Source: CALCMJ01 sp964475415
GTDB lineage: Bacteria; Bacteroidota; Bacteroidia; Chitinophagales; Saprospiraceae
Direction: 5' to 3'
Length of the DNA: 64,000 bases
Assembly: GCA_964475415.1 (NCBI GenBank)
Contig: CAYYWZ010000008.1
Location: 26,056-90,055, forward strand
The notes under the pieces were generated by a model. That model was not told where the DNA came from. It saw only the letters and a program-made list of their open reading frames with translations, and did no database searches. This document shows positions 50,828-60,462 of the stretch, in pieces. The translations under genes and the position numbers were made by a program. Position 1 is the first letter of the stretch. The number at the start of each line of letters is the position of its first letter.

Positions 50828-53761
50828 CTATTTTATAAGCGCTTCATATAGAATCTCGATAGGATGTAATGCATTTTTTTTCGTACCATCGAAAATTTGA
50901 TGTCTACAGGAGGTTCCTGTGGCTGCAATGAGTGTATTTGCTTTGGCCTTTTTTACGGCGGGAAATAAAACTAGGTTTCCTATTTCCATACTTAACTGAT
51001 AGTGTTCTTTTTCGTATCCAAATGATCCTGCCATCCCACAACATCCTGAAGGAATGAGTTCCACATTATAGTTGGTAGGTAGCGATAATATCCACACCGT
51101 TTTTTCAATATCCGAAATAGCTTTCTGATGGCAATGTCCATGTAAAATCACCTCCCTTGTATCAGTATGAAAAGATGATGAGTTTATACTTCCCATTTCA
51201 ATTTCTTTTGCAATAAACTCATCTATGAGCAAGCAAGAATTTTTTATTTTATCTGCATCTTTTTTTAGCTGCGGAGATACAAGTCTAGGATACTCATCTC
51301 TAAAACTTAAGATAGCTGATGGTTCTATTCCTACTAGCGGCGTAACTGCATTTATTAGGGGACTGAATATTTTTACATTACGCTCTGCATTATTCCTTGC
51401 AAATTCTAGGAGTCCTTTTGATAGAGCTGCTCTTCCGCTTTCAGCATGATCTATTAAGTTCACTTTATAGCCTAGAGTACTTAGAAGTTTTATTGCTTTG
51501 ATGCCTATAGGGCTGTCGTTATAGTTAGTGAATTCGTCACAGAAAAAATACACTTCCTTCAGGTATTTCTTAGGTGGCGTATAGTTTTTCTTGTACCACG
51601 ATTTAAGGCTTATTTTATTGATGGCTGGTAGGCTTCTTTCGGTTGCGATAGAAAGAAATTGCTTCAATAGAGAAGAGCTGGCCTTGTTGGTAAGAAAAAA
51701 GTTAGCTATTGGTCTGAATTTATATCCTAGTTTATTTAGTGTATTAATTTTAGCAAAAGCTTTTGAACGTAGAGGGATGCCATTTTTTTTATTATACTGA
51801 TAAGTAAACTCAGCCTTCAGTGCTGTCATGTCCACATTCGATGGACACTCTGAACTACATGCTTTGCATGATAAGCAGAGATCCATGACTTCCTTTATTT
51901 CGTCGTGGTCGAAAGTGTTCTCCTTATCACTTTTTGTAAGAAATTCCCTGAGTGTATTTGCTCTAGCTCTCGTAGAGTCTTTTTCATTTCTTGTGGCATG
52001 ATAGCTAGGACACATAGTACCTCCTGAGAGTGGAAGTTTCCTGCAGTCTCCTGAGCCGTTACATTTTTCAGCAGCTCTCAGTATGCCACCAGTTTCTGAA
52101 AAGTCTAAAAAAGTATCAGGTTCTTTTACAGGACTATTGACCTCATACCTTAGCATCTCATACATGGGGGCTGCCTCTACAATTTTCCCAGGATTAAAAA
52201 TATTATCAGGATCCCAAGTAGCTTTTATCCGCTTGAATAAATTATAAATTTTGTCACCAACAACGAGAGGAATAAACGGTGCACGTACTCTGCCATCTCC
52301 ATGTTCACCACTGAGAGAGCCTCTATATTTTTTTACAAGTAGGGCGACATCTCTACTTATATCATGAAATTGTTTTCTGTCATCTGGATGCTTTAAATCT
52401 AGAATAGGACGTAGGTGTATTTCTCCAGCACCAGCATGAGCATAATAAACAGATCTTTGTTTGTACTTAGACATGATTTGGCTAAACTCTTTGATATATG
52501 CAGGTAGGTCTTCTAGTGCAACTGCTGTGTCTTCTATGCAGGCAACAGCTTTTTTATCTCCTGGTATATTAGCAAGTAATCCTAGGCCAGCACTTCTGAG
52601 AGCCCATACTTGTTTTGATTTAGCAGCTGGAATAATGGGGTAGGCGTATCCTAGCTTTTGCTTTTGCATATCGCTTATCAGATCTTCAGCTTTTTTTATA
52701 GCCAGTTCGTCTGTTGAAGCTCTGAGTTCTACCATCAAGACTGCTTCCGGATCTCCTTCAATGAAAAATCTATTTTTACTTTGTTCCGTATTTTCTTTTG
52801 TACAATCTAGTATGATCTTATCCATAAGCTCACAAGCAGAGGGTAGATGTTGCATCGCAACCTGAGTAGCTATAAGACTGTCTTCTAAATTGGTAAAATG
52901 TAATGCCACAACATTATGATGCGCTAGCGGTAGCGGATCGACATGTAGTTTTATTTCTGTTGTAAATGCAAGTGTACCTTCAGATCCTGCTAGTAGTTTA
53001 CAGAAATTAAAATCTTGCTGTACATCCTGAAAAGCAGAACTATCGTACAGATAGTCTATGGCATATCCTGTGTTTCTTCTATGGATAGAAGCTTTAGGAA
53101 GTTGCGTGTTGATTTCTTGAATAAGATCTTGCTTTTCAAATTCTGTTTTAATTTGTCGGTATAGTTTTGATTCAAGAGAATTTCCTTTACATTTTTCTTC
53201 AAACTCGTTTTTAGAAACGGAATTAAATCTTACCTCGTTTCCATCAGCAAGAATACACTTAAGTTCTAAGACATGTTCTCTTGTAGTTCCATATTCTATA
53301 GAGGTAGTGCCGCTAGAGTTATTGCCTACCATGCCTCCTATCATGGCTCTATTAGCTGTAGATGTAATAGGGCTGAAAAAGAAACCATGGGGTTTTAGAA
53401 AAGCATTCAATTCATCTCTGACGACACCTGGTTGCACGATGACATATTGTTCCTCTTTATTGAAGGTTATAATTTCCGTAAAGTATTTAGAGATATCAAC
53501 GATAATTCCATCTCCTACACATTGTCCTGCAAGAGAAGTTCCTGCAGCTCTAGGGATGAGAGAAGTTTTGTACTTCTTAGCAAAGGCGATCAGTTGTTGA
53601 AGGTCAGATACAGATTTGGGTTTGGAAACAGCTAGTGGGATCTCTCTATAGACAGAAGCGTCGGTTGCATAGATTGTTGTAGATAAACTATCTGTTAAGA
53701 CATCACCTTCTAATGAATTGCTCAGCGTGACAAGAGCTTTTTGTATTTCCGACCTATCCAT
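50828..53761 (-). CDS. FAD-linked and Fe-S D-2-hydroxyacid dehydrogenase (YdiJ/D-lactate or D-2-hydroxyglutarate type)
   Basis: A 977-residue fusion. N-terminal FAD-binding type 4 domain (about 35-240, GMVGNNSSGTTSIEYGTTREHV) and FAD-oxidase C domain (about 270-535, with HAGAGEIHLRP and SGEHGDGRVRAP), then Fe-S motifs (CNGSGDCRKLPLSGGTMCP and CLSCKACSSECP, about 570-660), and C-terminal CCG domains (HGHCHQKAI, PSGCCGMAGSFG). This is the YdiJ-type layout: oxidation of D-lactate, D-2-hydroxyglutarate or a similar D-2-hydroxyacid at the cytoplasmic face of the membrane. The substrate cannot be read from sequence. It follows threonine dehydratase by six bases, so they are probably one transcript. 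Confidence 0.87.
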   Translation of the reverse strand: MDRSEIQKALVTLSNSLEGDVLTDSLSTTIYATDASVYREIPLAVSKPKSVSDLQQLIAFAKKYKTSLIPRAAGTSLAGQCVGDGIIVDISKYFTEIITFNKEEQYVIVQPGVVRDELNAFLKPHGFFFSPITSTANRAMIGGMVGNNSSGTTSIEYGTTREHVLELKCILADGNEVRFNSVSKNEFEEKCKGNSLESKLYRQIKTEFEKQDLIQEINTQLPKASIHRRNTGYAIDYLYDSSAFQDVQQDFNFCKLLAGSEGTLAFTTEIKLHVDPLPLAHHNVVALHFTNLEDSLIATQVAMQHLPSACELMDKIILDCTKENTEQSKNRFFIEGDPEAVLMVELRASTDELAIKKAEDLISDMQKQKLGYAYPIIPAAKSKQVWALRSAGLGLLANIPGDKKAVACIEDTAVALEDLPAYIKEFSQIMSKYKQRSVYYAHAGAGEIHLRPILDLKHPDDRKQFHDISRDVALLVKKYRGSLSGEHGDGRVRAPFIPLVVGDKIYNLFKRIKATWDPDNIFNPGKIVEAAPMYEMLRYEVNSPVKEPDTFLDFSETGGILRAAEKCNGSGDCRKLPLSGGTMCPSYHATRNEKDSTRARANTLREFLTKSDKENTFDHDEIKEVMDLCLSCKACSSECPSNVDMTALKAEFTYQYNKKNGIPLRSKAFAKINTLNKLGYKFRPIANFFLTNKASSSLLKQFLSIATERSLPAINKISLKSWYKKNYTPPKKYLKEVYFFCDEFTNYNDSPIGIKAIKLLSTLGYKVNLIDHAESGRAALSKGLLEFARNNAERNVKIFSPLINAVTPLVGIEPSAILSFRDEYPRLVSPQLKKDADKIKNSCLLIDEFIAKEIEMGSINSSSFHTDTREVILHGHCHQKAISDIEKTVWILSLPTNYNVELIPSGCCGMAGSFGYEKEHYQLSMEIGNLVLFPAVKKAKANTLIAATGTSCRHQIFDGTKKNALHPIEILYEALIK

Positions 53762-53767
53762 ATATTA

Positions 53768-54703
53768 TTAGAATGGAAGTTGGGTTAGATCTACGTTACC
53801 CCCAGATAGAATGATCCCTATTTTTTTATTAGCGAAGAGATCTTTCCTTTTTAGCACGGCAGCAAAAGGAACGGCGCAAGATGGTTCTATAATTATTTTC
53901 ATTCTCTCCCATATAAGTTTCATAGCTGTGATAATCTCATTTTCTTCTACTCTGATAATATCTTTTACATATTCTTGTATGATAGGAAAAGTTACTTTGC
54001 CTAGGTTAGTCCTAAGGCCATCTGCTATAGTGTTGACCTCTTTATTAGGTGTAAGTACTCCTGAAGTAAAGGATTGGTAAGCATCATCTGCTCCATAAGG
54101 CTCAGCTCCATAAGTAATACAATTATTGCCAAGGTAATGTGACGAAAGAGCTGTTCCCGATATCAATCCACCACCGCCTATGGGGGCCAGTAAGTAATCT
54201 AGATCATTGTGATCTTCTAGTAATTCTTTTGCTGCGGTTCCTTGACCGTAGACTACATTTATATCATTATAAGGATGCATAAAGGTAGCTCCATAGTCTT
54301 TGGCTACTTTATCCGCTGTTGCTTCTCTGGCTTCTTGTGTCGAGGCACATAATATAACTTCTCCTCCGTAATCTTTTACTGCAGCGACTTTTACTTGCGG
54401 TGCATTTTCTGGCATGACTATGTAGGCCTTAACGCTTAGTAATTTTGCTGAGAGGGCTACTGCTTGAGCAAAGTTTCCAGAAGAATGAGTTACAACACCT
54501 TTGTCTCTTTGTTCCTGAGTGAGTTGTAAAATTGCATTAGCGGCGCCTCTCATTTTGAAGGCTCCCATTCTTTGAAAATTCTCACACTTGAACCATATTT
54601 CTGCATTGGCCATATTGTTGAGCAATTCGGATTTCATAACAGGCGTTCTATGAATGAAATCTTTAATTCTCTCTGACGTTTTTATTAGATTCTCCTTATG
54701 CAT
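53768..54703 (-). CDS. Threonine/serine dehydratase (PLP, fold type II)
   Basis: A 311-residue PLP enzyme of the threonine dehydratase/serine racemase group. K50 in MGAFKMRGA is the PLP lysine; HSSGNFAQAVA and GGGGLISG (phosphate loop) are present. It has no C-terminal ACT regulatory domain, so it is of the catabolic, short type rather than biosynthetic IlvA, and could also act as serine racemase or on related hydroxy-amino acids. The reaction gives a reactive enamine from Thr or Ser; RidA, which hydrolyses such enamines, ends four bases upstream. Confidence 0.88.
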   Translation of the reverse strand: MHKENLIKTSERIKDFIHRTPVMKSELLNNMANAEIWFKCENFQRMGAFKMRGAANAILQLTQEQRDKGVVTHSSGNFAQAVALSAKLLSVKAYIVMPENAPQVKVAAVKDYGGEVILCASTQEAREATADKVAKDYGATFMHPYNDINVVYGQGTAAKELLEDHNDLDYLLAPIGGGGLISGTALSSHYLGNNCITYGAEPYGADDAYQSFTSGVLTPNKEVNTIADGLRTNLGKVTFPIIQEYVKDIIRVEENEIITAMKLIWERMKIIIEPSCAVPFAAVLKRKDLFANKKIGIILSGGNVDLTQLPF

Positions 54704-54707
54704 AAGT

Positions 54708-55079
54708 TTATATTGCTGCGGTGACTTCTACTTCTAATAAGCATCCATAATGCAATTCTCTTGTAGGAATGACAGCTCTTACGGGCTTATGAACGGGGAA
54801 GAAAGTAGAGTAAACCTTGTTTACTGCATCCCATAGTTCTATATTAGGAATATATATTCTCATCTGGATTATTTTTTCCATGGAGGAACCTGCTTCTTCT
54901 ATTATGAGTTTTATATTTTCCAATACCTGAATGGTTTGTGCTTCTATACCCTCAGGTATAGTCTTAGTGACAGGATTTTTTGGTAGTTGACCAGCAAGAT
55001 AAAGACAACCATTATGTTCTATGCACATAGAATAGTGTCCTCCAGGTGTTGGCATCTTATCAGTACTAATAATTTTCAT
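54708..55079 (-). CDS. RidA family enamine/imine deaminase
   Basis: A 123-residue RidA (YjgF/YER057c/UK114) protein. Family words: YLAGQLPKNP, QVLENIKLIIEEAGSSMEKIIQMRIYI, and near the end PVRAVIPT and LLEVEVTAAI, where the Arg of PVRA and the Glu of LLEVE line up with the substrate-binding Arg and Glu of RidA. It hydrolyses 2-aminoacrylate or 2-aminocrotonate released by PLP dehydratases, matching the dehydratase gene that starts four bases downstream. Its ATG lies within the last 14 bases of the truncated FIST gene. Confidence 0.9.
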   Translation of the reverse strand: MKIISTDKMPTPGGHYSMCIEHNGCLYLAGQLPKNPVTKTIPEGIEAQTIQVLENIKLIIEEAGSSMEKIIQMRIYIPNIELWDAVNKVYSTFFPVHKPVRAVIPTRELHYGCLLEVEVTAAI

Positions 55080-55605
55080 AGGTATAGATTATGTATGTAA
55101 AAATAGAGTAATCATTTAATATATCTAGATTAAAAGTCGAATTAAAATCGGCGCCATCTGCTCCTAATCCTCCTGTGATACTTACCTCAGGAGGTAGGCC
55201 ATCATGAAGCCCTCTAACTAGCACTGCACCATTTATATATAACCCATCGCTAAGCACCATGATATGCTTTAGTTTTTCTTTGGCTAGTTTTTTACTGATT
55301 TCTTGTCCAGCTTTAAAACTATCTTCAGATACACTTTCTTGATCGACTTCAACTAACTTTACTTCTGTATTTTTAAAATGCACTGCTGTAAGTGCTACAC
55401 TTTTGTCAAATACATGAGAGCTAATTATTTCTCCAGATGTCGAACATCCAAATACGATAGCATCAAGGAATCGTTTTGTAATGTTATCAAGGAAAAATTC
55501 TTTATCTGGATATTGAGGAGATATAAAGGTGAAAATTATATCAGGTCCAAAATCAAGGTCAGTGAGATAATTATCTGTTTCAGATGTAATAAATTTTTGG
55601 TACAA
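55066..55605 (-). CDS. Truncated FIST-domain protein (FIST-N only)
   Basis: 179 residues that match the FIST N-terminal domain (ligand-sensing domain; words IIFTFISPQYPD, VFGCSTSGEI, VLSDGLYINGAVLVRGL, SITGGLGADGADF). Full FIST proteins are about 380-400 residues with a FIST-C domain; here the family pattern stops after GADFNST and the last 25 residues (…YSIFTYIIYTYENY) are unrelated, ending inside the RidA gene. A deletion or frameshift has probably removed FIST-C, so this is likely a remnant even though it is an open frame. Confidence 0.62.
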   Translation of the reverse strand: MYQKFITSETDNYLTDLDFGPDIIFTFISPQYPDKEFFLDNITKRFLDAIVFGCSTSGEIISSHVFDKSVALTAVHFKNTEVKLVEVDQESVSEDSFKAGQEISKKLAKEKLKHIMVLSDGLYINGAVLVRGLHDGLPPEVSITGGLGADGADFNSTFNLDILNDYSIFTYIIYTYENY

Positions 55606-55819
55606 TTCTATAATAAATTTTTAAACCGAAAGATAGGGTTGTACAATATAAAATAAATCATTGTGATATTAGACGCTATTATACATTTTCATTGAATATT
55701 AATCATTAGTGATTCTTTAATTATAATTTCACAGAAAAAATAAAATTATTGTATTCTAGACAATTAAGTAACTTTTTCATTTCTTTCTGATAGCTTCACA
55801 GTTGTAATCTATAGATATT

Positions 55820-56632
55820 ATGTTTGATAAGAGTACATTCGAAAATAAGATAGCCTTAGTCACAGGAGGCAGAAGTGGTATAGGCTATGCTATATCCAAA
55901 CAATTATTGACATTAGGAGCTAAAGTAATTATCTGTTCTAGAAAATCGGAACCGCTTAAAACTGCTGAAAAAGAACTGTCTGCTTATGGGGAAATAAGTA
56001 GCTGGCCCTGTGACATCAGGGAAACGGAACAGATCAATAATTTAGCAGAAAATATTAAGGATAAGTATGGCAAATTAGATGTGCTTGTCAATAATGCAGG
56101 GGGACAATTTCCTGCACTTGCAGAACATATCAATGACAAAGGATGGAATGCAGTTATTAATAATAATCTAAATGGTACTTTCTATATGACGAGAGAAATG
56201 GCAAAGTATTTTTTTATTCCGCAGAAGCAAGGTGTAATCGTCAATATTATAGTAGATATGCTCAGAGGATTTCCGGGTATGATACATACAGGAGCGGCTC
56301 GTGCTGGTGTTGAGAATATGACGAAAACCTTGGCGCAAGAATGGAGTGAATATAATATACGGATTAACTGTGTCGCACCCGGAATCATAGAATCTTCAGG
56401 CTTAGAAAACTATCCACCGGAATTACACGCCATGTTCGATAAGGCTAAGGAAGTAATTCCTCTACATCGATTCGGTAGTGTCGAAGAAGTGTCAAATGTA
56501 GTCTGCTTCTACGCAAGTGATCTATCCTCTTATGTTACTGGTACAAGCCTATATGTAGATGGAGCACAACATCTTAATTATGATGGTATGGGCTTAGCAA
56601 GAGCAATCAAAAAAATGATGGAGCAAAGTTGA
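55820..56632 (+). CDS. Short-chain dehydrogenase/reductase, DECR/PECR-like
   Basis: A 270-residue SDR. Nucleotide site TGGRSGIGYAIS (about 16-27) and NNAGG (about 91-95). The catalytic YxxxK is replaced: the equivalent region reads IHTGAARAGVENMTKTLAQEW, as in the peroxisomal trans-2-enoyl-CoA reductase, 2,4-dienoyl-CoA reductase and citronellol-dehydrogenase-like SDRs. So a fatty-enoyl- or terpenoid-type substrate is more likely than a simple alcohol. C-terminus SSYVTGTSLYVDGAQ is typical. Single gene, convergent with the serine hydrolase gene 10 bases away. Confidence 0.83.
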   Translation: MFDKSTFENKIALVTGGRSGIGYAISKQLLTLGAKVIICSRKSEPLKTAEKELSAYGEISSWPCDIRETEQINNLAENIKDKYGKLDVLVNNAGGQFPALAEHINDKGWNAVINNNLNGTFYMTREMAKYFFIPQKQGVIVNIIVDMLRGFPGMIHTGAARAGVENMTKTLAQEWSEYNIRINCVAPGIIESSGLENYPPELHAMFDKAKEVIPLHRFGSVEEVSNVVCFYASDLSSYVTGTSLYVDGAQHLNYDGMGLARAIKKMMEQS

Positions 56633-56642
56633 TATATTATTA

Positions 56643-58319
56643 TTAATTAATTTTTTTAAATGCCAGATTTTTTGCTCTTCCTGCAGCAAGCTTAAAAGAA
56701 TGTAACTTACCATTTGTATCACGTGTAAACTCGAACATTCCGTAGGCATTATTTAAGAACAAATCAGACATAAGCGAAACTAGTGGTGAAACTTTGGTTT
56801 CATTTACATAAAGCAATAATTTTCCATCTTCTAGGTTCAACTTGTAATTAACATCTAGTTCCTTACTATAGTAATTTCCGGTAAATTCTTCTAACTCTTT
56901 TCCATTATAGGTCTTAGGCTGATATTCGATAGAAACGGAAGGTGTATTTCCATTAGCAACAAATGACATCGTTTTCTCTCCCTTATTATTTGTACCGAAA
57001 CTTACTAGCACATCAGCTCCTACGTTGATCATTTTGAACTCAGTAGCACTAATAGGAACTAGATCACTTTCGTTCGTTGCTGATCTAGAATACCTTAGGG
57101 TGTCATTCTTTATATAAATTTTCCGAGCGAGAGAACTTGACTCATTCCAGTAATGTCCTACAAAATATTCTAATTCATTAGTTTCTAATTTTATTAATTC
57201 TTTTTTCTTATCTAGTTCTTGATTTTCAGTTATTACCTCTAAACTATTTGCTTTTTCCGTGAGGATTATATCAGCTAGTTGCCTAGCCATGCCTGATGGA
57301 TCGGCATCACCTCTATTTGCAAAAATAGCGATGGTTAATCGTTCTTCAGGAAATCGTAGCAGCTCAGCTCTGAATCCTACAAAAGCTCCTCCATGACTTA
57401 TTGTTTTGTAGCCCTTATATTCTCCCAAAATCAGACCCGAGGCATATTCATTTTTTCCACCATTATTTAGTGGCCTTTGTTCCGTCATCATATTCCAAAA
57501 CTCCTTGCTTAAAACCTCGTTATTATAATAAGCATCATCCCATTTTTTAATATCAGAAATACTAGTGAAAATTCCACCGTCTCCTATCATGTCTAAGGTC
57601 GTCATACTAATCTGGTAAGAATCTTTACCTGTAGGTACATATCCAGATGCTCTATTTTTAACTATTCGATTATGATCATTATGGAAATGAGTATTTGACA
57701 TTCCGAGAGGTTTGAATATTTCCTTTTCTGCAAATTCTGCCATATTCATATCCGAGACTTTATTTACAATCTGACCTAGGAGCCAGTATCCGGAATTACT
57801 GTATAAAAATTCATCACCGGGAGTAAAGTTTAGTTCACGCTGGCTTATGAGCCATTTCATGATATCTTCATCTTGGTAATATTCATCATCCCCATAGCCT
57901 TTTAAGTAAGAAATTGTCAAATAATCTCTAATCCCACTTGTATGATTTAGTAGATTGCGAACAGTAATATTCTGCGCGTAAGCTGGAAATTCAGGAAAAA
58001 ATTGATCTAGGCTGTTGTCTAAATCTAATTTTCCTTGTTCGGCCAATAACACTATACAAGCGGCGGTAAATTGTTTAGATGTAGAGCCAATTCTGAAAAC
58101 TGAGGATTCGGAATTAGGAATATCATATTCCATATTTGCCAGTCCATAACCTCTGCCATATATCAGTTCGCCATTTTGAATAATTCCCAATGCACATCCT
58201 GGCGTATTGGCTTGGTTCCATTCTGAGAATATATTGTCTATGGCTTTTCGCTCTTTGATCTGAGCAAAAGAGTGTATATTAGTTAAACATAGAATTAAAA
58301 GTATTGCTATATTTTTCAT
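56643..58319 (-). CDS. Serine hydrolase, beta-lactamase class C / PBP4*-like
   Basis: A 558-residue exported hydrolase. Signal peptide about 1-19 (ending IHSFAQ). The beta-lactamase-related domain has S79-T-S-K82 (SxxK nucleophile), YSNSGYW (YxN, about 166-172) and ISHGGAFVGF (HxG, third motif). A C-terminal part (about 375-558) with beta-strand repeats resembles lipocalin-like DUF3471-type tails of D-aminopeptidase/esterase relatives. Known members hydrolyse D-amino acid peptides, esters or beta-lactams, and sequence does not choose between them. Convergent with the SDR gene. Confidence 0.85.
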   Translation of the reverse strand: MKNIAILLILCLTNIHSFAQIKERKAIDNIFSEWNQANTPGCALGIIQNGELIYGRGYGLANMEYDIPNSESSVFRIGSTSKQFTAACIVLLAEQGKLDLDNSLDQFFPEFPAYAQNITVRNLLNHTSGIRDYLTISYLKGYGDDEYYQDEDIMKWLISQRELNFTPGDEFLYSNSGYWLLGQIVNKVSDMNMAEFAEKEIFKPLGMSNTHFHNDHNRIVKNRASGYVPTGKDSYQISMTTLDMIGDGGIFTSISDIKKWDDAYYNNEVLSKEFWNMMTEQRPLNNGGKNEYASGLILGEYKGYKTISHGGAFVGFRAELLRFPEERLTIAIFANRGDADPSGMARQLADIILTEKANSLEVITENQELDKKKELIKLETNELEYFVGHYWNESSSLARKIYIKNDTLRYSRSATNESDLVPISATEFKMINVGADVLVSFGTNNKGEKTMSFVANGNTPSVSIEYQPKTYNGKELEEFTGNYYSKELDVNYKLNLEDGKLLLYVNETKVSPLVSLMSDLFLNNAYGMFEFTRDTNGKLHSFKLAAGRAKNLAFKKIN

Positions 58320-58468
58320 ATTTGGATTGGCTTTAATTTACTTCTAAAATAGAAAAGTTTAAGCGTCTTATTAGTATTTCGGTTTAGTTTCAATAGTATT
58401 TTACGCTTGAACATCTTATGATCTACACTCTGGGTTAAGGGTAAATAAATAATTTTATTTCTGACCGA

Positions 58469-59869
58469 TCACAAATAGGATTTCAGCACCGTGATCAATT
58501 TTTGAACGTGTTCTTTTTTTACGTAAGTCTGTCCTATAACTACTCTAACGATAAACTGATCGCCCATCTTAGTATGAGATAGATATACTTCACCCTTACG
58601 ATTAATCTCGTCTAGTATGTTCTTATTTTTCTTATTGAGTGCTTCTTGATCTAGTCCGTGTTCAGTATATCTGAAGCAGGTAAAATTCAAGATAGGATCT
58701 TGCATGATTTCTATCTGATCCCAGGAAGCGATTTCTTGGGCAAAATAAGTGTTGAGCTTGATATGTTTTCTAAGCTTATCTCTAAGACCTTCCAAGCCAT
58801 AGCCCCTCATCACAAACCATAGTTTAAGCGCTCTGAATCTTCTACCTAGTGGAACGCCCCAGTCTCTATAATCATTTACGGCTCCTCGCGTATTTGTCTT
58901 AAGGTACTCTGGTAATACTTCGAATGTTTTGATTAAGGCTAATGTGTCTTTGACATAATAAGCTGTACAATCAAAATTAGTGAACATCCATTTGTGGGGA
59001 TTGAAAACAAAGCTATCAGCATCCTCGATTCCTTCTGACATCCATCTATATTCAGGCAGTAGGAGAGCCGTCCCAGCATAAGCAGCATCTACATGTAACC
59101 ATATATCATATTTCTTGCATATGGCGGCAATCTCTTTTAGCGGATCTATAGCTACCGTGCCTGTGGTTCCTATTGCTATCACTACACAGGTAGGTATTTT
59201 GTCTTCAGCGATATCTTTTTCAATCTGGCTTTGGAGAAGATCTGCGCGCATACCTCGCTTAGAGTCGACATCTATTTTTACCAGATTTTTCTTGCCTATT
59301 CCAGAGATACCTACTGCTTTGTCTATAGAAGAATGTATATCCACTGAAGCATATATTCTCATATTGTTAGGAACTCCATTTTCGTTTGATGTAAAATTAG
59401 TTTTTATCTCTCTAGCGGTGAGAATAGCAACAAGTGTAGCCGTACTTGCCGTGTCTTGTATAACGCCCTCGAAGCTTTCCGGTAGGCCTATACTATCTCT
59501 TATCCACTCCATCATTCTTTCTTCTAGTTCTGCCGCTGCAGGTGAGGTTTCCCAGATCATGCACTGAGCACCTAGAGCAGCGGTCACAAATTCAGCTAGT
59601 ACAGATTCTACTGAACTGTTAGCAGGAAAATAAGCATGAAAATTAGGATGTTGCCAGTGTGTAATACCTGGGAGTATAATCTCTGTAAGATCTGTTAGGA
59701 TGTGATCTAAAGATTCTCTGTTATTAGGAGGAAGAGCAGGAATCTTTTTATAAATGTCTCCAGGTTGGACAGAGGCTTTAACAGGTAGTGATTCTAGTTT
59801 GTCAAAATAGTTCTGGATCCACTCTATGACAGATGCTGCACTATCTGTAAAATCATTCTTACCTAACAT
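58469..59869 (-). CDS. Group II PLP amino acid decarboxylase (aromatic amino acid decarboxylase-like)
   Basis: A 466-residue PLP decarboxylase of the aromatic-L-amino-acid decarboxylase group. K293 in NPHKWMFTNFDC forms the PLP Schiff base; HVDAAYAG holds the ring-nitrogen Asp; THWQHPNFHAYFP in the N-terminal part is the typical substrate-side motif, and TSPAAAELE is conserved. The NFDC sequence and length match plant and animal aromatic decarboxylases more than glutamate decarboxylase. The product would be an arylamine such as tyramine, tryptamine or phenethylamine. The substrate is not proven. Single gene. Confidence 0.85.
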   Translation of the reverse strand: MLGKNDFTDSAASVIEWIQNYFDKLESLPVKASVQPGDIYKKIPALPPNNRESLDHILTDLTEIILPGITHWQHPNFHAYFPANSSVESVLAEFVTAALGAQCMIWETSPAAAELEERMMEWIRDSIGLPESFEGVIQDTASTATLVAILTAREIKTNFTSNENGVPNNMRIYASVDIHSSIDKAVGISGIGKKNLVKIDVDSKRGMRADLLQSQIEKDIAEDKIPTCVVIAIGTTGTVAIDPLKEIAAICKKYDIWLHVDAAYAGTALLLPEYRWMSEGIEDADSFVFNPHKWMFTNFDCTAYYVKDTLALIKTFEVLPEYLKTNTRGAVNDYRDWGVPLGRRFRALKLWFVMRGYGLEGLRDKLRKHIKLNTYFAQEIASWDQIEIMQDPILNFTCFRYTEHGLDQEALNKKNKNILDEINRKGEVYLSHTKMGDQFIVRVVIGQTYVKKEHVQKLITVLKSYL

Positions 59870-60020
59870 GAACCTTATTTAGTGAGAAAAAAATAGAAAA
59901 ATCATGTCAAATTAAAATAAATTTATGGCAAACTATTGCATCATAAATAATTATGTTTTTTCTTTAAAGAGAATTTTTAAAAAAGATTTTCTAATTCCTT
60001 AAAAAAAATATTTAATAATC

Positions 60021-60341
60021 ATGTCAAAACCGCGAATCGTAAAGGATTATGTCAAACTTGACTTTGACATTCAAAATCAACTTAAATTAAATTATCCTTA
60101 TGGGTTTGATAAACATCTGATCACTTTTGTCAATGTTCAGGGAAAAATCGTTTCTGCCTTGCCCTATGAAACAGACGATAGATATTACCTTATAAGAATG
60201 ACAAAAGATGAGGCACAAGAAATCATCGAGGAAGATAATGACTATGACAACGATGGAAACTTAAAAGAGGAATCCAAGGAGAAGATGGAGCAGGAGCATG
60301 AGAATAATTTGTTAGAGGCTGAGCAGATTCCTGACAGTTAG
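60021..60341 (+). CDS. Small conserved Bacteroidota protein of unknown function
   Basis: A 106-residue soluble protein. The first 70 residues are a compact mixed domain (RIVKDYVKLDFDIQNQLKL, YPYGFDKHLITFVN, SALPYETDDRYYLIRM); the last 35 are strongly acidic (DNDYDNDGNLKEESKEKMEQEHE). I believe such proteins occur in many Bacteroidota genomes but I know no function. No signal peptide. It stands alone, so context gives no help. Confidence 0.6.
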   Translation: MSKPRIVKDYVKLDFDIQNQLKLNYPYGFDKHLITFVNVQGKIVSALPYETDDRYYLIRMTKDEAQEIIEEDNDYDNDGNLKEESKEKMEQEHENNLLEAEQIPDS

Positions 60342-60462
60342 TGCTTACAGTAATTTTTACAAGAAAGATTAGCTTTTAGTCTATTTCTTACTTATAGATT
60401 ATTGATGAATAGATATAATGATATTATATCTGTTGCAGTTGTCTTTATTATTGTTGAAGTTA

